Assembly: GCA_023252115.1 (NCBI GenBank)
Contig: JAHEXM010000053.1
Coordinates: 3,564-8,845 of the forward strand
Reading direction: 5' to 3'
DNA: 5,282 nt
DNA from: Micrococcales bacterium
Lineage (GTDB): Bacteria > Actinomycetota > Actinomycetes > S36-B12 > UBA10799
The notes under the pieces were generated by a model. The model had not been told where the DNA came from and ran no database searches. It saw only the letters and a program-made list of their open reading frames with translations. Of this stretch, positions 1-5,282 are shown piece by piece; within the stretch, counting starts at the first letter, position 1, and each line of letters starts with the position of its first letter. A program made the translations under genes and the position numbers.

Positions 1-1350
1 CTTGGCGCTGGCGCATTGGGCGACCGGATTGGTCGTCGCCGAGTAATGATCATTGGCACTTGGATCACGGCGGTCGGTGAAATTGTCTCGCTGACGGCGA
101 TTGGCTCAGGTCAATTCATTTTGGGTCGCGCCATCGTCGGCATAGGCATGGCTGGGCTCTTCGGAATGTCTATCGCAATGATTCCGACCGTTACCAAACC
201 AGAAATGCTGCCCAAGGTGTACGGGAAAATGTTTGCGATGACTGCAGTCGGCGGCCTCGTTGCGATCATCGGTTCGAGCGTCTTGTCGACAATTGCTGGC
301 TGGCGCGCTGGATTCTCGTTGAATGTGATTTGCGCGGTTGGCGTCGCTTTGTTCGCGATGTTTGCCATTCCGGAAAGTAAGTCGGCTCACCAACGTAAAT
401 TTGACTTTGCCGGGGTCATTCTTGCTGGCGCTGGTTTGTTGCTGTTCATGTACGGACTTGGCGAGACCGGAACCAAAGGTTTGACGGATCCGATGGTCCT
501 CGCAGCGATCATTGGTGGCCTCGCGTTGCTGGTGATCTTTGTCTTCGTTGAGCTGCGTATCCCACACCCCAGCTTCCCCATGGCGATTTTGAAAGTGCCA
601 GCAGTCGTTGGCGCGTGTATTGCGCTGGTCGCGGCTGGGTTAGCGCAAGGCGCGGTCCAGGCGAATGGAACTGAACTTCTTCAAGGCCCCGGCGGGTATT
701 CCACTGCCCTGGTCGGACTGCTTGCAGTTCCGCTCGTGATATTCGGCGTCATCGGAGCTTTACTTACCGGTCGAATGGTGACGAAGGGCAAATCAATCCG
801 CGGCGTATTTGCCCTCACTATGGGGATGCTGTGCTTGGGCACCTTGGCCTGCATCTTTATTGAGCCCGTATCGGCACTGTTCCTTTTCCCGATCTCGCTC
901 GCACTCATCGGATTTGGCATGCAAGGGTCGTTCGGAGTTGGTGCGACCGTGATCATGCGCACCGCTCCACCGGACATGCTCGGCTCCGTGGGAACCGTCA
1001 AGCCGGTGATGGGTCAACTTGGTTACGGTCTCGGCCTTGGCGCAATTGTCCCAGTCATCGCGGTGTTCACGAATCAAGCGGCTTCAAGCGGTCTAGCTAC
1101 GAAAGAAGCCGCTTTCCAGGGATTCAATCGTGGAATGATCTTCGTCCTGGTCTTGGAGCTCATCGCATTCGTCGTGGCATTCTTCGTGCTGCGGGCGGTT
1201 CAGAAGGGTGCTCAGACGCCGGCGGGGCCGGATGCCGATTCGAAGATTCCAGGGCAAGGAACCGATCATTCAGGTCTGCCGCCCATGGATGATTCACCAG
1301 AACGCAAGGCAGCCGTCCTTGAAGCTGAGGCGCAATCCGAGATCCCGTAG
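1..1350 (+). CDS. DHA2-type MFS efflux transporter, 5'-truncated by the window edge
   Basis: Probable proton-coupled drug or metabolite exporter of the inner membrane. The reading frame is open from base 1, so the true start lies upstream; 449 residues are visible. The first visible residues carry MFS motif A (GDRIGRRR at about residues 7-14), which sits between helices 2 and 3. Twelve hydrophobic segments follow, near residues 15-35, 38-61, 77-98, 106-123, 136-152, 165-184, 201-221, 236-256, 268-287, 290-316, 337-356 and 378-398. With the two missing helices this gives 14, the DHA2 (EmrB/QacA-like) architecture. A WR-x2-F-x2-N signature near residues 101-108 also fits DHA2. The proline of the usual antiporter motif C (GPxxGG) is not evident in helix 5. 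A hydrophilic tail of about 50 residues (399-449), rich in D, E, P and K, is probably cytoplasmic. The substrate cannot be inferred. The family call is secure; the export direction is inferred from the family. Confidence 0.9.
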   Translation, partial: LGAGALGDRIGRRRVMIIGTWITAVGEIVSLTAIGSGQFILGRAIVGIGMAGLFGMSIAMIPTVTKPEMLPKVYGKMFAMTAVGGLVAIIGSSVLSTIAGWRAGFSLNVICAVGVALFAMFAIPESKSAHQRKFDFAGVILAGAGLLLFMYGLGETGTKGLTDPMVLAAIIGGLALLVIFVFVELRIPHPSFPMAILKVPAVVGACIALVAAGLAQGAVQANGTELLQGPGGYSTALVGLLAVPLVIFGVIGALLTGRMVTKGKSIRGVFALTMGMLCLGTLACIFIEPVSALFLFPISLALIGFGMQGSFGVGATVIMRTAPPDMLGSVGTVKPVMGQLGYGLGLGAIVPVIAVFTNQAASSGLATKEAAFQGFNRGMIFVLVLELIAFVVAFFVLRAVQKGAQTPAGPDADSKIPGQGTDHSGLPPMDDSPERKAAVLEAEAQSEIP

Positions 1351-1360
1351 CCACTCCAAA

Positions 1361-1382
1361 TTTGCCGCGAATCAACGGCGAA
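1361..1382 (+). terminator. weak hairpin after the MFS gene, possible terminator
   Basis: Inverted repeat TTTGCCG (1361-1367) and CGGCGAA (1376-1382) gives a 7-bp stem with one G-U pair and an 8-nt loop, 10 bases after the transporter stop codon. No T-run follows, so it is not a classical intrinsic terminator. Its place between the transporter and the next promoter candidate is the main argument for it. Confidence 0.25.
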
Positions 1383-1383
1383 T

Positions 1384-1412
1384 CTGACTGATCGAGCGGT
1401 CGCTGCTAGCCT
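1384..1412 (+). promoter_or_regulatory. candidate housekeeping-sigma promoter for the DUF177-rpmF-acp-rnc-mutM operon
   Basis: A -35-like CTGACT (1384-1389; one mismatch to TTGACT) lies exactly 17 bases upstream of TAGCCT (1407-1412), which fits the actinobacterial -10 pattern TANNNT. TGC directly before it (1404-1406) makes an extended -10 (TGN). Transcription would begin near 1419, leaving a leader of about 50 nt before the GTG start at 1472. Found by eye; no other convincing pair was seen in this gap. Confidence 0.5.
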
Positions 1413-1462
1413 GATAACAGGTCACTGCATGAATTGAACCTGCTGAATCCACGGAAACCTGC

Positions 1463-1466
1463 GGAG
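1463..1466 (+). promoter_or_regulatory. ribosome binding site supporting the GTG start of the DUF177 gene
   Basis: GGAG lies 5 bases before GTG at 1472. It fixes a non-ATG start in a region where the only nearby ATG (1429) is followed after one codon by a stop. Confidence 0.6.
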
Positions 1467-1471
1467 CACTT

Positions 1472-2068
1472 GTGTCACCCCTGAACGGTTCTGAGCCGTT
1501 TTCGCTTGATATCGCCGACCTCGGTCGGCGAGCTGGGGCGATGATGGAAGTGACCCGCACAATCCCGGCGCCAGCCGATTTGGTGAACGCGGTGATCGGG
1601 GTCCCAGCGGGATCCGATGTCGACCTTGATCTGATGGCCGAATCGGTGATCGAAGGGGTTCTCGTTTCGGGAACTGTCACGGTGATGCTCGACGGCTCAT
1701 GCGGTCGTTGTTTGGAGCCGGTGAAAGACACGTTGACGATCGATGTGCAGGAACTGTTCCGGTATGACGATCACGACGACGCAGCTGACCTTGACGAGGA
1801 ATTGCCGGTTCTTGATGGAGACATTGTCGATCTTGAGCCGACGATTCGTGATGCGGTAGTGCTTGCGCTGCCTCTCACGCCGGTGTGCAAGGAGGATTGC
1901 GCAGGTTTGTGTTCCGAATGTGGAGCACTGCTCGCAGACGATCCAGGGCACCAACATGAACAGAATGACCCCCGGTGGGCAGCGCTCGCCGGAGTCTTTC
2001 CGCAAGAAAGTCAGAGCGAGAGCACTGACACCACTGACCGCAGCACCACCCACAGCACAGACGAGTAA
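1472..2068 (+). CDS. DUF177 / YceD-like protein, 23S rRNA accumulation factor family
   Basis: This 198-residue protein belongs to the YceD/DUF177 family, whose members in bacteria and plastids are linked to 23S rRNA accumulation and large-subunit assembly; the exact mechanism is not settled. The family's cysteine pattern is visible: CGRC at residues 77-80 (C77, C80), then C139, C143, C147 and C150 in the segment CKEDCAGLCSECG (139-151). This is consistent with a metal-binding site, although metal binding is inferred. An acidic stretch (about 99-121, many D and E) separates the two cysteine groups. The last 20 or so residues are a Ser/Thr/Asp/Glu-rich tail, probably disordered. The start is a GTG with GGAG 5 bases upstream. 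It ends 12 bases before rpmF; the DUF177-rpmF pairing is conserved across many bacteria and is strong support for the call. Confidence 0.9.
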   Translation: MSPLNGSEPFSLDIADLGRRAGAMMEVTRTIPAPADLVNAVIGVPAGSDVDLDLMAESVIEGVLVSGTVTVMLDGSCGRCLEPVKDTLTIDVQELFRYDDHDDAADLDEELPVLDGDIVDLEPTIRDAVVLALPLTPVCKEDCAGLCSECGALLADDPGHQHEQNDPRWAALAGVFPQESQSESTDTTDRSTTHSTDE

Positions 2069-2080
2069 GAGGGCGCAGAG

Positions 2081-2257
2081 ATGGCCGTACCCAAGCGCAA
2101 GATGTCGCGTAGCAACACCCGTTCACGTCGTTCACAGTGGAAGGGCAAGTTGCCCCAGATCAACAAGGTCGTGCGCAACGGTCGCGTCGAATACGTCGTG
2201 CCACACCGCACGGACGAGGACGGTCGCTACAACGACCGTCAGGTGCTCGACGTCTGA
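2081..2257 (+). CDS. rpmF: 50S ribosomal protein bL32, cysteine-free form
   Basis: This is a 58-residue protein of the large ribosomal subunit. It begins [17 protein letters not shown], the typical bL32 N-terminal signature (MAVPKRK-x-S-x2-N-T-R-x-RR), and is highly basic in its first half. Length is normal for the family. The protein contains no cysteine, so it lacks the two Cys pairs that bind zinc in many bL32 proteins and is the zinc-independent (C-) type. ATG is preceded by GAGGG (2069-2073) with a 7-nt spacer; the gene starts 12 bases after the DUF177 stop and ends 11 bases before the carrier protein gene. Co-transcription with DUF177 is expected from position and from the common linkage of the two genes. 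The bL32 identity is firm. Confidence 0.95.
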   Translation: MAVPKRKMSRSNTRSRRSQWKGKLPQINKVVRNGRVEYVVPHRTDEDGRYNDRQVLDV

Positions 2258-2268
2258 ACCGCCCAGCA

Positions 2269-2538
2269 ATGACCTCTGCTGCAATTTCACCAGGCGCGGT
2301 CAAATTGAGCCGTGAGGCACTGGGGCATGTGCTTGACCTTGACGCCGACCATTTGCGAGCAGACACCCCGCTGGCCGATATCGGCGCCGACTCGGTTGCC
2401 GTAATTGTTTTCGGCGACGTTGTGGAACGCCTTGCCCGCGAGCAACTCGGAATTAACATCGAAGTTGATAACGACGCCTTACGAACTGCGCGAACTGTGG
2501 GCGATCTTGCCTCTGCTCTGCCGCCGGCGTTGCCATGA
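2269..2538 (+). CDS. acyl carrier protein, divergent
   Basis: This 89-residue protein has the phosphopantetheine-binding carrier fold. The attachment site is Ser42 in GADSV (39-43), preceded by the usual helix-I to loop pattern (TPLADIG, 33-39) and followed by helix II (about 42-60) and a C-terminal TVGDLASAL (76-84). The motif reads DSV instead of the commoner DSL, and helix II ([16 protein letters not shown]) is less acidic at its start than a standard fatty acid synthase carrier. It may therefore be a second, specialised carrier rather than the main AcpP. The ATG at 2269 is chosen because it lies just after rpmF; the frame is open further upstream only by overlapping rpmF. No clear Shine-Dalgarno is seen, so coupling to rpmF translation is likely. 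The stop overlaps the rnc start as ATGA. Placement before rnc matches the widespread acpP-rnc order. Carrier identity is good; its pathway is unknown. Confidence 0.85.
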   Translation: MTSAAISPGAVKLSREALGHVLDLDADHLRADTPLADIGADSVAVIVFGDVVERLAREQLGINIEVDNDALRTARTVGDLASALPPALP

Positions 2539-3260
2539 CCGAACCACAATCAGTCGGTTCAACAGAGTCCTACGAAGAACTGCAACGCAGGATCCATGTC
2601 GAGCTCGACTCAGAGACGCTTGAACGGGCTCTGACACATCGGTCGTTCGCATACGAGAACGGCGGCCTACCCACAAACGAACGGCTCGAGTTTCTGGGCG
2701 ACTCCGTGCTGGGTCTCGTGGTGACTGACACGCTCTTTCGCGATAACCCCGAGCTAGCGGAGGGTCAGTTAGCAAAAATGCGCGCCTCGATTGTTAACTC
2801 GCAATCACTTGCCGAAGTCAGCCGCCAGATCGGTTTGGGTGATTTCATTCGCCTCGGGCGCGGTGAGATCACCACTGGCGGCAGCGACAAATCTTCGATC
2901 TTGGCCGACACGATGGAGGCTGTCATCGGCGCTGTCTATCTGTCGCGTGGCTTGGCGGAGGCCTCCGAATTGGTCCACCGATTCTTTGATCCGCTGATTG
3001 ACCGGGCAGGCGACCTGGGTGCGGGTTTGGATTGGAAAACGAGTCTTCAGGAACTGACGGCGGCCGAAGGTATGGGCGTTCCGGAATATGTGTTGACTGA
3101 AAAGGGTCCCGACCACCAAAAATCCTTCGAAGCCCAGGTACGTGTGGGCGAGAGGCTTTTCGGTCACGGCGAAGGCCGTTCCAAAAAGATCGCAGAGCAA
3201 CAGGCTGCTGAAACCGCGTGGAAAGAAATTCAGGGCGAAGCAGATGCCGGAACTTCCTGA
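2535..3260 (+). CDS. rnc: ribonuclease III
   Basis: Double-strand-specific endoribonuclease that processes the 30S rRNA precursor and structured mRNAs, acting as a cytoplasmic homodimer. The 241 residues show the RNase III signature [13 protein letters not shown] (48-60) and the second acidic site ADTMEA (124-129). Aligned by eye to the E. coli enzyme, the metal and catalytic residues are E49, E52, D56, E76, D125 and E128, all present. A C-terminal double-stranded RNA-binding domain spans about residues 166-232 (from DWKTSLQE to [12 protein letters not shown]). Length is normal. The ATG overlaps the stop of the carrier protein gene by four bases (ATGA), with no separate Shine-Dalgarno, so translation is probably coupled. 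The 3' end overlaps mutM by 17 bases. Nothing suggests loss of function. Confidence 0.97.
   Translation: MTEPQSVGSTESYEELQRRIHVELDSETLERALTHRSFAYENGGLPTNERLEFLGDSVLGLVVTDTLFRDNPELAEGQLAKMRASIVNSQSLAEVSRQIGLGDFIRLGRGEITTGGSDKSSILADTMEAVIGAVYLSRGLAEASELVHRFFDPLIDRAGDLGAGLDWKTSLQELTAAEGMGVPEYVLTEKGPDHQKSFEAQVRVGERLFGHGEGRSKKIAEQQAAETAWKEIQGEADAGTS
3232..3235 (+). promoter_or_regulatory. ribosome binding site deciding the mutM start
   Basis: AGGG inside the end of rnc lies 8 bases before ATG at 3244. Together with the invariant [10 protein letters not shown]-terminus it supports this start over in-frame codons further upstream. Confidence 0.5.
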
Positions 3261-4101
3261 GGTCGAAACAGTCCGCGCTGGTGTTGATTCGTGGGTGACC
3301 GGTCGAATCATCGACCAAGTTGACATTCAACATCCCCGGGCAGTGCGCCGTCATATCGGCGGGGCGACCGACCTTGCTGACCGCTTGCGCGGCGAGCTAG
3401 TCACGGGCACCGGACGGCGCGGCAAATACATGTGGTTGGTTCTGGAGTCGGGTGATGCACTTGTCGTGCATCTCGGGATGAGTGGCCAACTCCTGATTCA
3501 GCCGCGAAGCGCCCAGCGGGAAACTCACTTGCGGGTGAACATCAGTTTCACTGATGTTGGCTCAGAGCTGCGATTTGTTGATCAACGAACGTTCGGTGGG
3601 GTGTTTCTGGACTCGTTGACGGGTGTCGCGCCGGACGCGGTTGCGCATATTGCTCTTGACCCGTTTGATCCGAAGTTTGACGTTCAAAGTACCGCGCGTG
3701 TGATGAAGACAAAGCGCACCGAGGTCAAAAGGGTGCTCCTTGATCAGACCGTCGTGTCGGGTATTGGCAACATCTATGCCGACGAGGCTTTGTGGCGGTC
3801 AAAGATCAACTGGGCAACGAACGCTGATGTGATTTCAGTTGCCAGGCTCGTTGGTTTACTTGAGGACGCGCACGCGGTGATGGCGCAAGCGCTGAGTGCA
3901 GGGGGAACCTCATTTGACGCGCTGTATGTGAATGTCAATGGTGCCAGCGGTTATTTCGACCGCCAGCTTGCCGTGTATGGCAAGGGAGCGCAGCCATGCC
4001 CCCGATGCGGCACTGCGATTGTTCGCGAGCAGTTCATGAACCGGTCCTCATTCCGCTGCCCACGCTGTCAACGGGGTAAACCCCGCAGAGAGGCGATATG
4101 A
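3244..4101 (+). CDS. mutM: formamidopyrimidine-DNA glycosylase (Fpg)
   Basis: Base-excision repair enzyme that removes 8-oxoguanine and formamidopyrimidines and nicks at the abasic site. The 285-residue protein begins [10 protein letters not shown]; after removal of Met1, Pro2 is the catalytic nucleophile and Glu3 and Glu6 belong to the active site. Further conserved points are Lys61 in RRGKY (58-62), HLGMSG (76-81), R115 and F117 in VDQRTFGG (the lesion-site wedge), and [12 protein letters not shown] (172-183) with Asn176. A C-terminal zinc finger has C252, C255, C272 and C275, with R267 in NRSSF as the expected DNA-contacting arginine. Every key residue is present. The start is fixed by the required Pro2; the frame stays open 102 bases upstream inside rnc, which could mislead start prediction. 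It overlaps rnc by 17 bases and is probably the last gene of the operon. Confidence 0.97.
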   Translation: MPELPEVETVRAGVDSWVTGRIIDQVDIQHPRAVRRHIGGATDLADRLRGELVTGTGRRGKYMWLVLESGDALVVHLGMSGQLLIQPRSAQRETHLRVNISFTDVGSELRFVDQRTFGGVFLDSLTGVAPDAVAHIALDPFDPKFDVQSTARVMKTKRTEVKRVLLDQTVVSGIGNIYADEALWRSKINWATNADVISVARLVGLLEDAHAVMAQALSAGGTSFDALYVNVNGASGYFDRQLAVYGKGAQPCPRCGTAIVREQFMNRSSFRCPRCQRGKPRREAI

Positions 4102-4122
4102 GTCACCCGCGATGCACCTTGA

Positions 4123-4142
4123 CTCGGCCGGAGCCTTCCGAG
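4123..4142 (+). terminator. possible hairpin after mutM
   Basis: CTCGG (4123-4127) and CCGAG (4138-4142) can pair across a 10-nt loop, 21 bases after the mutM stop. The stem is short and no T-run follows, so termination here is only suggested by position at the end of the coupled cluster. Confidence 0.2.
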
Positions 4143-4146
4143 ATCC

Positions 4147-4152
4147 TAAGAT
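4147..4152 (+). promoter_or_regulatory. possible -10 element before the small coiled-coil gene
   Basis: TAAGAT fits TANNNT and lies in the 124-base gap before the gene at 4226. A good -35-like TTGACT (4119-4124) is present but 22 bases away, beyond the usual 16-19, so the pair is not convincing. The gap length makes an independent promoter plausible, but its position is uncertain. Confidence 0.25.
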
Positions 4153-4215
4153 CACTAACTTCGACATTAAGACTCAGGAATAAAGCTGTCAGATCACACG
4201 GCGAACCGTAGTCAC

Positions 4216-4220
4216 GGAGG
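4216..4220 (+). promoter_or_regulatory. strong ribosome binding site of the small coiled-coil gene
   Basis: GGAGG lies 5 bases before ATG at 4226. It is the clearest Shine-Dalgarno in the window and is the main sign that the 68-codon frame is a real gene. Confidence 0.75.
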
Positions 4221-4225
4221 ACAAA

Positions 4226-4432
4226 ATGGCGAAGGCCCTGATGGGTCATCTCGGGCAGGATCCGCGCGCAGTCTCCGAAGTTGCGCGTCTGCGAACCCGA
4301 GTACGCGAGCTTGAAGCCGAGCTTGCCGAACTGCGTCAAGACCGCACAGTCACGATCGATTCGCCACTTCTGGTCGAATCGGTCGATATCGGCGCACTTG
4401 AGCTTGACCACGCCACGCCTGCACTCGCCTGA
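4226..4432 (+). CDS. small coiled-coil protein of unknown function upstream of smc
   Basis: This 68-residue protein has no function I can name. Residues 1-14 (MAKALMGHLGQDPR) resemble, from memory, the start of small uncharacterised actinobacterial proteins (MxKALLGHVGGxDPR-like); this was not checked. Residues 19-36 form a short amphipathic coiled coil with V19, L22, V26, L29, L33 and L36 in exact 3-4 heptad spacing, flanked by many R and E. The C-terminal third (41-68) is hydrophobic and acidic with no further heptads. There is no signal peptide or membrane helix, so it should be cytoplasmic and probably oligomeric. GGAGG sits 5 bases before the ATG. It stands alone between mutM and smc, 124 and 99 bases from its neighbours. 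A link to chromosome organisation or cell division is only a positional guess. That it is coding is likely. Confidence 0.75.
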   Translation: MAKALMGHLGQDPRAVSEVARLRTRVRELEAELAELRQDRTVTIDSPLLVESVDIGALELDHATPALA

Positions 4433-4448
4433 TCGGTCCTACCGGATC
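4431..4448 (+). terminator. hairpin over the stop of the small coiled-coil gene
   Basis: GATCGGT (4431-4437) pairs with ACCGGATC (4441-4448) in a 7-bp stem with one bulged G and a 3-nt loop. It includes the last two bases of the TGA stop. No T-run follows. It may help end transcription or protect the 3' end; read together with the next hairpin it forms a tandem pair. Confidence 0.3.
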
Positions 4449-4458
4449 GGCGAGTTAC

Positions 4459-4478
4459 CCTAGGGGTCTTCCCCCAGG
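4459..4478 (+). terminator. GC-rich hairpin between the small coiled-coil gene and smc
   Basis: CCTAGGGG (4459-4466) pairs with CCCCCAGG (4471-4478) across a TCTT loop: an 8-bp stem with one A-C mismatch. It is the strongest inverted repeat I found. There is no T-run after it, as is common for actinobacterial terminators, so it could be a terminator for the small gene or a structure in the smc leader. Confidence 0.4.
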
Positions 4479-4521
4479 CCAATCCGTGGACGGCGCATGT
4501 TGAGCGCTGCCTTAAGCGACT

Positions 4522-4525
4522 GGAG
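4522..4525 (+). promoter_or_regulatory. ribosome binding site supporting the GTG start of smc
   Basis: GGAG lies 6 bases before GTG at 4532. A TTG one codon earlier (4529) is the only nearby in-frame alternative and would leave just 3 bases of spacing. Confidence 0.6.
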
Positions 4526-4531
4526 TCGTTG

Positions 4532-5282
4532 GTGCATCTCAAGAGTCTGACTCTTCGAGGCTTTAAATCGTTTGCCTCGGCCACGACCCTCGAATTTGAA
4601 CCCGGCATCACGTGTGTGGTGGGTCCAAACGGCTCGGGCAAGTCCAATGTGGTGGACGCTATTGCGTGGGTAATGGGGGAGCAGGGCGCCAAGTCACTAC
4701 GTGGCGGAAAGATGGACGACGTCATCTTCGCTGGGACTTCAGGTCGCGCGCCTTTGGGGCGCGCGCAGGTCGCGCTGACGATCGATAACACCGATGGTGC
4801 ATTGCCCATCGACTACAGCGAAGTCACTATTCAACGAACTCTGTTCCGCAGTGGTCAGTCCGAGTACGCCATTAATGGCGAGGTGTGCCGCCTTCTCGAT
4901 GTGCAGGAGTTGCTGTCTGACTCAGGCATCGGTCGTGAGATGCACGTGATCATTGGCCAGGGCAAGCTCGATGCGATCTTGCACGCCTCACCAGAAGACC
5001 GCCGCGGCTTCGTAGAGGAAGCTGCTGGAGTTCTGAAACACCGCAAGCGCAAGGAAAAGGCCCTTCGCAAACTTGAGGCGATGCAAGCCAACCTGACCAG
5101 GTTGACTGACTTGACCGGTGAACTACGGCGTCAGCTCAAGCCACTAGGCAAGCAGGCGGAAGTTGCTCGTCGCGCGAATGTGATTCAGGCCGACCTTCGT
5201 GACTCGAAGCTTCGCTTGTTGGCTGATGACTTGGTAACGATGCGTTCTGCTCTTGAAAATGAAGAATCCAACGAGGCGATGC
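4532..5282 (+). CDS. smc: chromosome segregation protein SMC, N-terminal part, cut by the window end
   Basis: ATPase of the condensin-like SMC-ScpAB complex, which organises and helps segregate the chromosome. Only the first 250 of an expected 1,150 or more residues are visible. Read with Met at the GTG, it starts [15 protein letters not shown], the classic SMC N-terminus. Walker A is GPNGSGKS (31-38). The R-loop region [13 protein letters not shown] (56-68) carries R57, and the Q-loop is [10 protein letters not shown] (141-150) with Q143. The head ends near [13 protein letters not shown] (162-174), after which a charged, Leu-rich helix begins the first coiled-coil arm and runs off the window. 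The hinge, second arm, ABC signature and Walker B lie outside. Linkage of rnc, mutM and smc is typical of Actinomycetota. No internal stop or frameshift is seen. Confidence 0.97.
   Translation, partial: MHLKSLTLRGFKSFASATTLEFEPGITCVVGPNGSGKSNVVDAIAWVMGEQGAKSLRGGKMDDVIFAGTSGRAPLGRAQVALTIDNTDGALPIDYSEVTIQRTLFRSGQSEYAINGEVCRLLDVQELLSDSGIGREMHVIIGQGKLDAILHASPEDRRGFVEEAAGVLKHRKRKEKALRKLEAMQANLTRLTDLTGELRRQLKPLGKQAEVARRANVIQADLRDSKLRLLADDLVTMRSALENEESNEAM

Noticed and set aside
16..1350. TTG at 16 as the start of the transporter gene
   Set aside because: The frame is open to base 1, and the TTG encodes a residue inside MFS motif A, which lies after helix 2. The gene must begin upstream of the window.
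1351..1471. tRNA or small RNA gene in the gap before DUF177
   Set aside because: No cloverleaf or conserved T-loop sequence is visible. The gap is explained by a weak hairpin, a promoter candidate and a short leader.
2137..2268. Longer start for the carrier protein gene at 2137
   Set aside because: It would overlap most of rpmF in another frame and add a basic N-terminus foreign to carrier proteins. ATG at 2269 fits family length and spacing.
1863..2315. 150-codon + strand frame across the end of DUF177, rpmF and the start of the carrier gene
   Set aside because: It overlaps three genes with clear families, and its product is rich in R, T and S without any recognisable motif. It is a frame shadow.
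4119..4152. TTGACT (4119-4124) with TAAGAT (4147-4152) as a full promoter
   Set aside because: The 22-base spacing is too long for a standard sigma factor site. Only the -10-like element is kept, at low confidence.
4103..4411. 102-codon minus-strand frame opposite the small coiled-coil gene
   Set aside because: No family resemblance, and the opposite + frame has a strong Shine-Dalgarno and a regular heptad pattern.
4529..4534. TTG at 4529 as the smc start
   Set aside because: It would leave only 3 bases after GGAG, and homologous SMC proteins begin at the residue encoded by the GTG ([15 protein letters not shown]).
4336..4809. 157-codon minus-strand frame opposite the start of smc
   Set aside because: It covers the Walker A region of smc, which is clearly coding on the + strand. 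The product is a low-information shadow.
1..5282. Mobile element, CRISPR array, toxin-antitoxin or defence system
   Set aside because: No transposase, integrase, spaced direct repeats or terminal inverted repeats were seen. All genes are collinear, and the cluster from 1472 onward is an ordinary actinobacterial core neighbourhood.

Overview
The window looks like a chromosomal housekeeping locus from a member of the Actinomycetota. The gene order is DUF177 (YceD-like), rpmF, an acyl carrier protein, rnc, mutM, a small coiled-coil protein and smc, all on the + strand. The product sequences point the same way: the N-terminus of SMC, the MutM start and the small protein ahead of smc all read like actinobacterial versions. 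GC content looks moderate (mid-to-upper 50s percent by eye, not counted), which is lower than in Streptomyces or Mycobacterium, and GTG starts are used twice. I cannot assign a genus.

Layout. Positions 1-1350 hold the 3' part of a DHA2-type (14-helix) major facilitator transporter whose start lies outside the window. A 121-base gap follows, with a weak hairpin and a good extended -10 promoter candidate (1384-1412). A compact cluster then runs from 1472 to 4101: DUF177 protein, bL32 (only 58 codons), an 89-residue acyl carrier protein, RNase III and formamidopyrimidine-DNA glycosylase. Spacings are 12 nt, 11 nt, a 4-nt ATGA overlap and a 17-nt overlap, so this is very probably one translationally coupled operon. 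After a 124-base gap comes a 68-residue coiled-coil protein with a strong ribosome binding site (4226-4432). A 99-base spacer with two hairpins follows, then the 5' end of smc (4532 to beyond the window).

How the genes fit together. DUF177, bL32 and RNase III all concern ribosome production: 23S rRNA accumulation, the large subunit and rRNA processing. The carrier protein is a remnant of the widespread linkage between rpmF, fatty acid synthesis genes and rnc. MutM repairs oxidised guanine and SMC organises the chromosome. The transporter looks functionally unrelated and separately transcribed.

I see no mobile element, CRISPR array, tRNA, rRNA or defence-type system here. The points most worth a second look are the small coiled-coil protein before smc, the atypical carrier protein, the cysteine-free bL32 and the hairpins in front of smc. 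None of these amounts to a new system on present evidence.
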